DNA from: Adenanthera pavonina
Lineage: Eukaryota > Streptophyta > Magnoliopsida > Fabales > Fabaceae
Reading direction: 5' to 3'
Assembly: GCA_026686845.1 (NCBI GenBank)
Contig: JAIVEN010000013.1
Coordinates: forward strand, 18,310,001 to 18,374,000
Length of the DNA stretch: 64,000 nucleotides
Shown here piece after piece: positions 12,039 through 23,280 of the stretch; within the stretch, counting starts at the first letter, position 1; each line of letters opens with the position of its first letter. Below the pieces are notes generated by a model. It did no database searches and was not told the DNA's origin. It saw nothing but the letters and a program-made list of their open reading frames with translations. The position numbers and the translations under genes are program-made.

Positions 12039-14973
12039 TGTAACACCTTACTTTTATCTATATTTTTTCATATATTATAGTATATACAATGTCCAATTAG
12101 CTCATATTAAGAGCTTGAACCATTAATAGAACCAAATTATTTAAATAAAAAAAACGTAGTACTATTCATTTGGTTCTCAAGTTTCTTGGATGAACTTTGA
12201 AAAATCGTAACTTAATCCAGAAAATCGTATCAATGTGGTTCAAGTCTCTAAATGAAGCTGGAAACATGATATACAAGATAAAAATATGAAAACTTCTTTT
12301 AACATGACCAATTAGTACAGTTTATTGCTCAAACTTATACTGTATAAATGGTCATTTCTCTTTTTTTTAAGATTTTGGCCATAAATTTAAAAATTCATAT
12401 CTAACTTTATACTAAGCCAAATCATGCATTCTATATGCCATTGGAAAGATATATATGTCTACTTACCTTCATATTTTTCTTATACATTTATTTGGTTTAT
12501 ACAGGGTACAACATTAATTTGAATGACTAGGGATTAGAATATCACTTTTACTAGAATAGTCTTGGGAAAACTTGTATATCTCTTATTGTACAACTCCAAT
12601 TGAACTCAAACCAGTGGCATATTAACCTCAAAAGATAAATATTTTCATAAATGTAAGCCACTGAATTTTTGGAGCTCTGTACGATTTTATATCACTTGTC
12701 AAAGAGAAGTAATATATTCAGTAAAATTCGCAGCCTTCACATCACTGTCTAGTTTTGATCCTGAATTTTAAAATTTCACTATAAATCGTGCATATATCCA
12801 AATTAAATGTTCTTTAGCTCATTGGAAAGATTGTTCTCTCTACTTTCAGAGCATATATAACACTTGACTTACTTGCCATGTCTCAGTCAAACAATGTTGA
12901 CTCAACTTTTATTGCTTTAAAATGAACTTTTAACAATATAACATGGCAAAGTAGACTTCATAACAAGCTCACATGATCATTCTATGTTTCAAATCCATGC
13001 CAAGCATTTCATAATGCTCATAAGAATATAATAGTATAAGGATACAGATCCATATCCATATACAGAATTTTTATACATTATTTCAAAATATGGAATCATA
13101 GCTTGAAATTATCATCAAGCATCATTCTCTCTTTCATTCTCTTTGCATTTTCTTTGGACTCCTTTGCCATAGCCTGTCATTTGGGATACTTGAGGGGATG
13201 AGATTGGGGGAAATCTCAGTAGCAAGTTACATTTCATGCAATTTTGTCAATCATGTCAAATAACTCACATTTGATCACATTTAATCACATCAATCACCTT
13301 TAACCAATAAATTGTCGCATTGGTCATAAAAAATTCGGCAGCATAACGGCTTAGAAAATGGACATTCCGGGGAATATAACCCCTCATTTTACAGCCAAGA
13401 CCAATCAAAGAAATCACAATTGCAATATGGCAACACAATTTAATCATAGAAAGACAATGAAAGAACATAAAGCAAGAATATGAAACTTAGCTACCTTTGG
13501 TGCTTGTACTTAGCTTTCCTTTTTAAACCAAAGCTTCCTCTAGTTTTTCCAAGCTTCCTCAAGTCCCTAAACATCATTAAACACATGCTCGAGCCACTAA
13601 CTTCATGGCTAATCACAAAAAGCTCTCATAAAATTCTTGAAACCCTTAAATTCTCAAACTCTTTATTTTAAGTTCTATCTTTGAGCCAATGCTTGTCTTT
13701 AAGGTTTTTCATCATGGGGAACTCATTTTTGCCATCAAATTAATGAAAATCAAACTCTTTCCCATCATATTAAACTGACCAAAACAAGGATTGGAAGAGG
13801 AAAGAAGTGATTTTCATTTTCTTACTTCCAAACATACCAAACCTTGTTCCTTTCACTTAATCTTATGCTTTCTCTTTAATTTATGGCAAAAAATAACTTT
13901 CTTCCCTAACTCCTTTATCTTGGACGAAATTTACAGCAAAGGAGGAGAAGAGGAACTCAAGAAAACTAACCTTAAACCATTCAAAACTTGAAGGAAGATT
14001 ACTTAGAGTTTCAAAGGAAAATTCTTACCTTTTTTCTTGATTTTTCCTTCTCTTTTTCCTTCTTCCTCTTCTTCACGTTTTTCTCTTCTTTCTTTGCTAT
14101 TTTTCAGACCTCTCCCCACTCTTTCTTTGCTTCCTTGGTCGGCCAAAACATGAACCAAAGGGGAGGATTTATAAAATTTTCCAACCAATAGAATTTTGCC
14201 ACCTAATGTCTTGATTTTTCTTGCTTTTTCATGAAAAATAATAAACTATGGCTAATTTGACATGTGCAGCTTGTGGAGCACGAAATGGAGGGTACTTTGG
14301 TCCAAAAATTTTAAATATTTACTTATCCAGATATATCCTGGACCGGTCTGGACAATTAAAGCTACTTTAGCAGTATATTTTACTATTATTGGGATGCTAA
14401 TTATAATCATAAAATTACCATAATATAATTAACCCAATTGGTCCAAATATAAGACCCACACATTTTTCTTGAATGAATACTACTTCTTCCTGCAGTCCAG
14501 ACTGACATTTATCGGGTAAGATATTAATATTAAATTATAATTACCCAATAAATATTATTTTGATCTTAATAAATTTCATACTATATTCCATTGGTCTTAG
14601 CTCATTGAGAGCTTTATTTTGACTATAATTTTTTATATTTACAAAAATGCCCTTGACCTAGAATAAATTTATAATTTTTAAAACTTTCGGGTCATTAAGT
14701 GTAATTTTCACCAAAATTCATAAAATGTACTACAGTGCCCTTCATGGTCCACTGCCTTCCTTCCTTTCTTTCTTTCTTTCTTTCTTTTTTTTTTCGTTTA
14801 TTATTTTTTTTTTCAGGGGTAAAATAGTCATTTTCTTATTTTTCCTTCTGACCGAGATAATTACCCTTTTTACCTTATATTATGCAAAACAGCATATATC
14901 CATTTTTACAAATTCCTTATAGATTTTGAAATATTAAGCTTTAAACATTTAAGAGAATTTTCAGGATATTACA
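12039..14973 (-). mobile_element. Solo LTR of family 'TGTAAC' (2935 bp), reversed, inside another copy
   Basis: On the plus strand it runs from TGTAACACC to GATATTACA, flanked by identical AGAAT at 12034-12038 and 14974-14978. Its minus strand starts TGTAATATCCTGAAAA and ends AAGGTGTTACA, matching the surrounding copy. It shares the 'GAGCTCCAAAAATTC' block (near 12665) and the 'CGTTATGCTGCC' block (near 13340). A pyrimidine-rich run lies at 14040-14110 and a (CTTT)n stretch at 14760-14790. ORFs within it are low-complexity chance frames. Confidence 0.85.
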
Positions 14974-15689
14974 AGAATAGCCTAATCTTGAAGTAAGATT
15001 TCAAAAAAAAAATCATTTTCTCCCTCTCTCACCGCTGTTTTTGGTCAGAATAAAAGTCCATGAGAGAGTTGAATTTTTATGGATTTGATGTCAAAAATGG
15101 ATTCCCCGTGATCTAAAACCACAAGTATGGGTGACTTTATGATCCAACACCATGAACCAATTATTTATATAGCTCTTTGATATTCATGTTAGGTTCAACA
15201 AAGCTTGGAAAATTGTTTGGAAGAAGCAAAACTCAAGGAAGAGCAAAAGGAAGCATAAAGGTAGTATATTACTAATTCTTGCCTTATATTGTTTTATGCT
15301 TTGAATGAACTTGATGCTTTACCACTTGAATGTTTTGATGATTTGTGATAAATTGCCGATGTTGGTTGAGTTTTATAAGGGGTTTGTGACCTTGAGATGT
15401 TCAAATTATAACATGAAACTTTGCTAAAATTTTTATGAAATTGTTGTGGCATTTATGACTAAATGAATTTAATTGATGATTTCATGAATTGTAATGGCAA
15501 TATGAATACTTGAATGGGTAATTGTTACTGAGATTATTTGAATCTCATTCCTTCCAAATATAAATGGACTCTATAATGGTCTAATTCATGAGATAATGGG
15601 TCTAAGAATAAGGTGTTACACTCCCTCTCATTCCTTCCAACTCCTATTTGTTATGTATCTTGCTTCCGAACTTTCCTCTCATTTTCTCT

Positions 15690-15860
15690 GAACATCCCAA
15701 TGTTCAAAAAATTAGACCAGTTGATTCAACCAGTTAGACTAAGAACCAGTGCCAGGTCCAATCCAGTCAAAGATCTCAATCGGTTATTTTCAAAATCAGT
15801 GAGAACTGTTAAAAACTAGTTGAATTGATACAAAATTGATTGAACCAATCCAATTTTTTT
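15690..15860. repeat. Dispersed repeat fragment with AACCAGTT-type motifs
   Basis: The stretch is rich in degenerate 'AACCRGTT' / 'AAYYGGTT' words. Similar words occur near 37940-38050, 38390-38520 and 53480-53600, some in the opposite orientation. The element class is not identified; no terminal repeats were found. The following 15860-16165 is AT-rich with no visible gene. Confidence 0.35.
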
Positions 15861-16165
15861 TAATTTTTTTTATTTTTAAGATAAAATAACATTATTTTTC
15901 AGTACTAAATAACATTCTTTTTTATAAATATTTTTTCTATATTATAATATTGTATAAGCATTATTATGATACATAATTATTAATAATGATAAATTTACAT
16001 TAAAATAATTTGAAAATATAATATTAAATGACTATTTGAATTCAAAATATGATTATAGATAAATATTAACTTGTTTAGATTTTAATATTAGGTTCTGAAA
16101 CTTATTAATAATATTTTTAATTTTCTTTATAATATATAAAATTAAAAAATTATTAAATTTATTAT

Positions 16166-17830
16166 TGTTTGATGAGCTAGCTTCCCAAAAGGGGGATGAA
16201 TTGGGAAGATTAAAATTTTCTGCAAAAAGTCAAGAAAATGAAGAAAGCAAAGTATGACAGTAAAACAGAGTATAAATGAATAAACTGTAAAAGTAGCAGT
16301 AAAGAGAAGAAAACTCAGATATTTATCTTGGTTCGGTCTCTCCACTTGACCTACATCCAGTCCCCAAGTCACCACTTGAGATTTTCCACTATTCTGCAAG
16401 AATTCAATGGGTTTCTTGTAAATGCCACAGTACAAAGATGATGCTCTATTTCTAGAGCTCACTCTTCCACTCTATGCATTCTTACTAAGTGCTTCCCCAA
16501 TCTCTTGTGATATCCCCTCACAAGAAAATCTTTCTTCCAGATGAAGATAATATTATTTACAATGATTAAACTCTCTTAAACAGAGTGAATATAAAAGTTG
16601 AAGTACAAATATTGAAGTGAGAGAGTAAAAGACTTTGAGTAGATGATTTGGCAGAGTTTCAGTATATAAAAAGTTAAAATCGTTACCCACAACTTCAAAT
16701 GATGTTATATTTATAGATTTAGGTCCCAACTATACGTTAGAGACAAAATCTATCCGTTTGAGAAGTTATCCAACGGTTACTCTGAAAAACTATCCGTTAA
16801 CCAACAGCATTTAATGCTTCTGACATTTTGAAATTCGAATTTCAGTTGGTCAACAGACGAATTTTGCAGAAATCGAAGGCTAAAGACTTCAACGTTGAAT
16901 GCCCGAAGTTCGTCTGTCATGAAGTGAAGTTTAAATTTTGATATTTGGAAAATGTTTCTATGTTGTGACCTACGAATTTTCAAGCAAAAAGTTTTTTTGT
17001 TAAGTGTGAATAGTATTTTCAATTTGCTACAGTGCCTTCGAAATTCGAATTTTGGAACCCCAAAATTCATCTGTCCATAGCTGGTTTATAAGGAACAGTA
17101 GTTCATATAATTCAAAATTCGAATTTTCAAAGGGCAAAGTTCGTCTGTCATAGAGACATCTTTTCAGACTTACTTCAAAATTTTGAATTTATAAATACTG
17201 TCATTCGTATGTCAACATATCATTGTAATAAACTCACAAGCTTAGTTTTTGAAATTCGAATTTTTATGTTCAAAGTTTATCTGTCAGTGAGCAATTTTGA
17301 AATCCAATCTAAACTTGATTTCAGATGAACTTTGACATAATTTTAGACGAATTTCTTTAGTTTTCATAAGTTACTTTTTGTCTGAAATTCGAATTTTCAA
17401 AACCCAAAGTTCATTTGTTACTAAAAGCTCCTTTCAAACACTTATCAAAATTCGAATTTTCTCAAGTCAAAATTCATCTGTCAGATAAGTTTCTCTTCAG
17501 GCTTGTTCAGTTTCAATACAAAATTCAAATTTCCAAAGCCAAAGTTTGAATTTCCAAGATGACAGATCAGTATTAACCTTTCAAACTTCGTCTGTTGATG
17601 GGTGTTTTTCAAATATTCCATAATTTAACATAGAATCAAAGTTTTAAAACATCTTTTTAGAAAATCAAAGTCTTTTACTCAAATCAAAACATTGCTAAAC
17701 ATGCATCCTACATAAATCTTTGCACTGATTTCTCCATGATTCCTTCACTTGAACCTTTTGTGCACCTTTGATTTCTTTATTCCAAGCTCTTGAAGGTTGG
17801 TTTGGAATCATCAAAACACTTGACTCAACA
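16166..17830 (+). mobile_element. Sirevirus-type copia LTR, about 1.67 kb
   Basis: It begins TGTTTGATGAGCTAGCTTCC and ends TTGACTCAACA. The start matches the 5' LTR of the copia element at 48025 and the solo LTR at 60865 ('CCAAGAGG', 'GATGAATTGG', 'TTCTGC'). The end matches both LTRs of that element ('GGTTTGGAATCATCAAAAC'). The middle (16800-17600) contains many AAATTCGAATTT and TTCGTCTGTC motifs. Flanking five bases (ATTAT, GCTTG) do not match. This is because an inverted partial copy of the same LTR abuts its right end. Confidence 0.75.
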
Positions 17831-18035
17831 GCTTGAGGACTGGATGTAGGTCAAGAGAAAGAGACCGAATCAAGATAAATATTTGTGTCTTCTCTTCCCT
17901 TATCTTGATTTTCACTTTGTTATCTTTTGTACTCTATTTTTCTGTCACTCTTACTTTTACTGCTTTTTTACACATTTGCAGAAAATGTTAATCTTTCCAA
18001 TTCACCTTCCTCTTAGGAAGCTAGCAAATCTAACA
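17831..18035 (-). mobile_element. Inverted partial copy of the same LTR start
   Basis: On the minus strand it reads TGTTAGATTTGCTAGCTTCC, then 'GGTGAATTGGAAAGATTAA', 'TTCTGC', and on to 'CTTGATTCGGTCTC' and 'GACCTACATCCAGTCC'. This matches the first ~210 bases of the LTR at 16166 in inverted orientation, so the two can pair as a large hairpin. It is probably a remnant of a second LTR into or beside which the first was inserted. The ORF at 17883-18149 is a chance frame. Confidence 0.7.
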
Positions 18036-18315
18036 TTAAATACATTTTGCTTCAAATTTTTTGGATATATAGTTCAAAATTTTCGTCAGAATTTTATTAA
18101 GTTTAATAAATACAATGTTAGTTCAAAATTTTCGTCAGAATTTTATTAAGTTTAATAAATACAATGTTAAGGTGATCTACCAGAGGAGAGCCTAACTAAC
18201 TTAAACCCTCAAATAATTTTTATGAAAAATGTCATTTTATTTTTCTAAAATCCAAATTAGTAAGCGATAGAGTTGAGAAACTATTAAATTAAATCTCCTT
18301 CAGATTATGTCATTC
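18036..18315 (+). repeat. Fragment related to the Mutator-like element at 31097
   Basis: The text 'GATATATAGTTCAAA', 'TTTTATTAAGTTTAATAAATA', 'CTAACTTAAA', 'AAAACCCAAATTA'-like and 'ATTAAATTAAAT' appears in the same order at about 31260-31465 inside the 403-bp element. The copy here is a truncated piece lacking that element's left end. It contains the 49-bp tandem duplication listed separately. Confidence 0.6.
18071..18168 (+). repeat. 49-bp perfect tandem duplication
   Basis: Two adjacent 49-bp units (18071-18119 and 18120-18168) are identical as far as I can read, each from AGTTCAAAAT to TACAATGTT. The related element at 31097-31499 has one unit only, so the duplication happened locally. 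Confidence 0.85.
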
Positions 18316-19178
18316 CCACTGACACCAGGCCACTTCTTAAGTCTCTTGAGAAAGGATCCATGTAAAGCCTCTGAGATATTGAAGCTTTCCTTTTTAGAGT
18401 GTGTTGCGCCTTTATATGATTCTTTGACAATTTTCCTAACCCTCCACATTCTTCAATTGCCTTATATTAAGGAACCCACCATGCCACATGCTTGCAATGT
18501 AGCCGGTAGCCTACTCTGCATCTATGTTCTCCATTATATGTAACTTTCCCACTAGATGGTTCCAAAATTTTAATCATCTTTGAGCCCAAACATTTCTCAA
18601 ATGGCCTCTATGAATTAATAGGTTTCACCCACCTAATTATAAGTCAAATTGATCCTAATATTATTTTTTCAAAGGAATATATTTTGTATGATGGTAATTA
18701 TATATTTTTTAATAAATAAAATTAATTTTAAATTTTTTTTAAGAAGCCAAACTCAGCGGCCTATCACAATTGAGATACCTCAAGCTATGAGTTGCATTTT
18801 GTAGCCTAGGGTGTTCACTGAGCCACACATCAGGTTAGGGTGAAATCTGGCTTGACTTGTGAAAACCATTGAATCATATATACAAGTCCTCAAGTGTTAT
18901 TTTTTCTTTTAAAAATTAGGGTCCTTTAATATCATAAATTTAGTTTATGGAGCCTTCGATGTCACTCTTTCCAAAATTAGCAGTATTTTGGTTATTTCCT
19001 TCAAGTTAACCCATTAATTTGTTTGCTAACATTGAGAACAATTCCATACTACACAGATACTTAAAAAAAGAATAGCACTTGTATCCAATATGTACCATAT
19101 TTTACGATACACATAACATATTTTAGCCTATTGTATGATTATTTTTCACTCTGAATGTTTTAAAATAACTTAAAAGCT
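18316..19178. other. Intergenic, nothing recognised
   Basis: Unique-looking AT-rich sequence. The 78-codon ORF at 18307-18543 has no recognisable domain and no splice or promoter context. No TIR or LTR terminus was found. Confidence 0.4.
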
Positions 19179-19187
19179 TATAGAAAA

Positions 19188-20077
19188 GGGAAAATAACGG
19201 ATTCATACAAGCCATGAAAATTTTTTACATATTCATATGTCAAGGAAAAATAATGACAATAAAGGACCATTCTTCCTTTTCATGATTTACAACTTAGATA
19301 TTAAAATTTTTAAGAGGAACTTGAAAATTTTTTAGTTGAAAAATTTCCCATCCACACTTGAAAATTTTGATTAGAAACATGAAAATTTTATATTTAATGA
19401 TTTACAACCTATATATGAAAATTTTTAAGAGATACATAAAAATTTTCAACAGAGACCTGAAATTTTCTAAGTTAAAAAATTTTCAACATAGATTTGAAAA
19501 TTTTCAAAAGGGGCTTGAAAATTTGTTTTTCATAATTCACAACCCAAACTTGAAAAATTCTAACAAACATATGAAAAGTTTCAAAAGACACATGAAAATT
19601 TCCAAGTTAAAAAATGTCCAATCGAAACTTGAAAATTTCTAAAAGGGAAATGAAAATTTGTTGTTATATAATTTACAACGTAGATATAAAAATTTTCAAG
19701 AGTTACCTAAAAATGTCCTCCATTGTAAATTCTATAACAAATTTTCATCTCCCCCTTAGAAATTTTCATATTTCAGTTGGAAATTTTTCATTTAAAAAAT
19801 TTTCATATTCCTCTTAGAAATTTTCATACTTACTTACCTTGAAAATTTTCATATCTAGGTTGTAAGTCATTAAACATAAAATTTACATGTCTCTAATGGA
19901 AAATTTCAAGTCTAAGTTGAAAATTTTTCAACTCAGAAATTTAAAGTCCCTCTTGAAAATTTTGACGTCGGAGTTGTAAATTATGAAAAGATAGAATGGT
20001 CCTTCACTGTAATTAGTTTCCCCTGCGCATGAATCTATCAATATTTTTCATGGCTTGCATGACTCTGTACTTTTCCC
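19188..20077. mobile_element. Non-autonomous Mutator-like foldback element, 890 bp
   Basis: The terminal inverted repeats start GGGAAAA and are long: left 'CATACAAGCCATGAAAA', 'AAAGGACCATTCT', 'CATGATTTACAACTT' is matched by the reverse complement of the right side in the same order. Identical 9-bp copies TATAGAAAA flank it (19179-19187, 20078-20086), the size typical of Mutator superfamily insertions. The interior consists of degenerate 'CATGAAAATTT(T/C)CAA' subrepeats in opposing orientation, which produce the spurious repetitive ORF at 19358-19642. No transposase is present. Confidence 0.88.
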
Positions 20078-20658
20078 TATAGAAAATTCAATTTTCCATT
20101 GTATATTATGAATATTTTTATATTGCTTTTGAAATACTTTTTTAAAACTCAAATTCTTTTTTATATTATTCATTTTTCATGTGCATTTTTCATGTATTAA
20201 TCTGTTAAATATATATGTATATCATCCATATCTATATCCTAAAATTTTAAAATTTATCACATCTAATGTACCATGTCATATCATACCTAATACACACTTC
20301 CATATTTATGCATAGTAGGAGAACTTAAAATTATAATTGTGAAAAGGAAAACATTAGTTGTGGACAGCGATGAAACCAATATCTTTTATTATTATTATAT
20401 TTTTAACCAGAGTCAATATCTTAAATTGACAATTTGACATACCTTTAAAATAATCATAAATAGTGTAACGCACATTCGGCACTGCATATCCAACTTACAT
20501 AAATAGTCATTAGAACGCGAAACTAGATGCTTAGAAAAGGGGACAACCACGAATTTATAATGATGTTACTGCCATGGAGAATGAATTAGGACAATTTTCA
20601 CAATTTTTTGGTCATAGTTAAAACACGTCTTAATCACGAGTTAATGTTTTAAACACTA

Positions 20659-20962
20659 TCTCCATTTTAAATTACTTATATTTATTTACTTTACATGTAC
20701 CAAGAAAATTGGTTATTGTTAGTTAGAAGTCTTAATTTTTTTAAAAAAAATTACCATAATCTTCCAAAATCACCATCTTTAAATTATAACAATTTCTTAA
20801 TTATATCTCTCTTAATCTCTTTTTGTCATAACTGTTTTGATTATTCCCAAGAGTGTAAAAATGGAAGACCAATATTAAATATTGTATGGATTTTACAAAG
20901 TGACTTGTATTATAAAAACTTAATTGTTGAAAAATATTTCTTATATTTTAAAATGGAGAGAA
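20659..20962. mobile_element. Stowaway-like MITE, decayed
   Basis: The left end TCTCCATTTTAAATTACTTA and the reverse complement of the right end (CTCTCCATTTTAAAATATAAG) form an inverted repeat of the 'CTCCCTCCGTCC' MITE type. TA dinucleotides lie next to both ends. About 300 bp long, no coding sequence. The 90-codon ORF inside it is not a gene. Confidence 0.55.
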
Positions 20963-20964
20963 TA

Positions 20965-21395
20965 TAATTTTTCTAAAATCAAAGCAAATGCTTTAGTCCT
21001 AGTTAAGACACAAGCTTCTAGTTACAATCAAAGTAAAATCGTGATAAGACCCTAATCATTTTAATTATATAATTTAACTATAATTTAAAACCCGTAATTT
21101 TACTCGAACATAATGACGGTTTTAGGTCAATGATATTGTTCCAATTTTATAGACCGCAATTAAAATAGTGAAGCAATTACCATATCGTTTAATAGTAAAG
21201 GGCTAGTAAAACGAAATGAAATCTTACTCTTATCACAGCCAAAAACAAAAAAGTAAAGTTAGGCGGCCGACTCGTGACATTATTTTAGTAGCCGCATTGA
21301 GTGGCATCAAGTAATAATTGTGAAAGATTTAGTTGTGGACAACGAAGAAACCAATATCTTAAACAATGACTGAGACGTGGCATGACCCTACCTAA
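20965..21395. other. Upstream region of the T2 RNase-like gene
   Basis: No ORF or TE end was recognised. An ACGTGGC word at 21374-21380 resembles an ABRE/G-box core and lies about 90 bases before the start codon. 'GTTGTGGACAACGA(A/T)GAAACCAATATCTT' occurs twice, near 20357 and 21332, which suggests a small dispersed duplication upstream of this gene. Confidence 0.4.
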
Positions 21396-21399
21396 TGCC

Positions 21400-21406
21400 T
21401 ATAAAA
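21400..21406 (+). promoter_or_regulatory. Probable TATA box of the T2 RNase-like gene
   Basis: TATAAAA lies 66 bases before the ATG at 21466, in the context GCCTATAAAACG. The distance leaves a short 5' leader of about 30-35 bases. This is inferred from position only. Confidence 0.6.
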
Positions 21407-21465
21407 CGACCACGAATTAATGGTAGGTGTAACACGCGCGCATACAGCACTAGAAGCAGGAGAAG

Positions 21466-22739
21466 ATGAACAAGTTCAAATTGCTTTTGATAATGGTGTT
21501 AGTGGAAGTTGTGTTCTGTAGAGGGCAGGATGAGCCAAGGCATGATTACTTCAAACTTTCCTTGCTTTGGCCAAACTCTTTCTGCTTAACATCCACTCCT
21601 CCTTGCAGAAGGCTCGTTCCTCAATATTTCACCATCAATGGCCTCTGGCCGGAGTTGTTCACCGGGGGTGGCAAGCAACCAATCAACTGTTCCGCATCGC
21701 AAGAATTATCTAATGACATCGTAAGTATCTATGATCTTCGTGCATGCATTAATTGTTTTTAATTTGGCTAGCGCTTGTTTGATGAAGGAAAATCTGATAT
21801 TATACCCCCTCTTGCAATTGAGTCATATACAAACGATCTCGGGGTTATTGTTATTGTTATTGTTATATATATATATATATATATATATTCATGTGCAGCA
21901 CTTGTGCTGTATATAATTTGATACGATCCCCTATATAAACTTCTATAAACTGACAAATAACCTCTCAAGCAATGCCTTCCAAGATCCTAACTTGAGCAAA
22001 TGGAACAAGTACTCATAAATCAAGTATAAACTATCCTCCATAATATGAAATACATCCATACATATTGCAGATTGAATCCAAAAAAATTGACCTGCTCAAG
22101 TATTGGCCGGATCTATCGACATATAACTTTCAAGATAGCGTGCGGCTATGGAAGGAGCAGTGGAAAATCCATGGCTCTTGCGCTTCTGATGTGTTGTCGC
22201 CTGAGGAATATTTGGTGGGGGCGCTCAATCTCAGGCTATCTCATAATCTATTTGATATTTTGGCACTTTCAGGTAAGACTTTATATTTCGGTACTTACAG
22301 AAACTGAGTTGTCATCGTTAACCGTTTTGTTTTGAACCAGAATGTGAATCCTCTGGATTTGAATGGTCTTGATTATTAATTGGAGCTAATTTTGAAATTA
22401 TGTTGATGGTCAGAAATAAGGGGAGATGGAAGGTCATATGCAGCAGAAGACATACTGAATGCAATAAGCAAAGTGACAAGATCAATGGTGAACATAGTGT
22501 GCAAGAAAGATAGACTGGGGAATGTGTACCTGGTAGAGATCCATCAGTGTATTGACAACCAAGCCCAACAGTTTATAGATTGCCAAGACATGGCATTCAA
22601 TTGTTATGATGATCCCATCATCTTTCCTGATCAGAAGTTTATCCCCAGACACCCACCTCCTCCTCCTCCTCCAACCTCTGCCCACTCTAATCCTCCTAAC
22701 TGTCCCAAACTTCCCGTTGCTTCTTCTGTCCCTACTTAA
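21466..22739 (+). CDS. Secreted RNase T2 / S-RNase-like protein with altered active site (3 exons)
   Basis: Exons are 21466-21720, 22071-22272 and 22414-22739. All introns are GT-AG, the join gives one open frame, and the product is 260 residues. Residues 1-20 are a hydrophobic signal peptide, so the product enters the secretory pathway. RNase T2 features are 'FTINGLWP' at 55-62 (first active-site block) and 'EQWKIHGSC' at 114-122 (second block), plus several conserved cysteines. T2 enzymes cleave RNA through two histidines aided by Glu and Lys. Here the first His is Asn58, Glu is Gln115 and Lys is Ile118; only His119 remains. I infer weak or no RNase activity. Inactive plant relatives are known, such as the RNase-related storage protein of Calystegia. 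The C-terminal tail (about 232-260) is proline-rich with seven consecutive prolines. AATAAA at 22802 is a likely poly(A) signal. Confidence 0.88.
21844..21888 (+). repeat. (TTATTG)n followed by (TA)n microsatellite in intron 1
   Basis: Three TTATTG-like units run into about 12 TA units ending at 21888, within intron 1 (21721-22070) of the T2 RNase-like gene. A likely length-variable marker. Confidence 0.8.
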
Positions 22740-22807
22740 TTAAATATTTACATTATTTCATTACTGTCCCTACTAAGTAGTTTTAACTTTCAGTCTCTCA
22801 CAATAAA

Positions 22808-23280
22808 ATTCTACTATTATTTTTTTCTTATGTTGCATACTAACCGAGCTCTTAATTCAACTATTATAATCATTATGCCCTAAGTTCTATTTCTTTTCCA
22901 TCTACACATGGGATCCCATTTAGTATGCCAAGGCAGAGATGGAAATAGAGGGGTTTTTTTCTTTCCTAATAGCTAAGATCTTCATGTCCGAAGACTTGAC
23001 AAACAGCAGCATCCCTATTGCCAAACCAACCCACGCAGTTGAATTGAATTATCATGTTGTACGCTTATGTGACCAACAACTGCAACACTTCTTTAGATTC
23101 TATATATTTGGATAAGTACAGAGGGAGGCCAATACACAAAAAAGAAACCTGTTGTGTTCCATAACGATTTATACTGAGTTAAAATGCATATTAATTCTTC
23201 ATGATGCTGACAAAAATTATCTTGCTGTACCACCTCAGAAAATGTGTCATGACAGTCTCATTGGCCAAATTTATCCAAAT
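22808..23280. other. Convergent intergenic region / 3' UTRs
   Basis: This lies between the stop codons of the T2 RNase-like gene (+) and the rhomboid-like gene (-), which are 541 bases apart. It must hold both 3' UTRs. No further gene or TE end was seen. Confidence 0.55.

Larger units (their letters stand above)
9664..15620 (+). mobile_element. Solo LTR of family 'TGTAAC' carrying two nested insertions
   Basis: It begins TGTAATATCCTTAC and ends GGTGTTACA, flanked by identical CTCCC at 9659-9663 and 15621-15625. Two insertions lie within it: 10704-11573 (reversed solo LTR related to 5471) and 12039-14973 (reversed copy of its own family). Without them the LTR is about 2.14 kb, close to the copy at 1840-3936. 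An internal block is roughly duplicated: the sequences ending in 'GCAATTT(C/T)(A/G)TAA' then 'CGAAGCT' / 'CGGAGCT' near 9990-10130 and 10300-10430 align to each other. No gag-pol is present. Confidence 0.85.

Noticed and set aside
14003..14191. Overlapping ORFs on both strands rich in Phe/Ser or Lys/Glu
   Set aside because: They are translations of a pyrimidine/purine tract inside a solo LTR.
19358..19817. ORFs with repeated MKI / KIF units
   Set aside because: They are produced by the GAAAATTTTCAA subrepeats of the Mutator-like foldback element and have no promoter, splice signals or domain.
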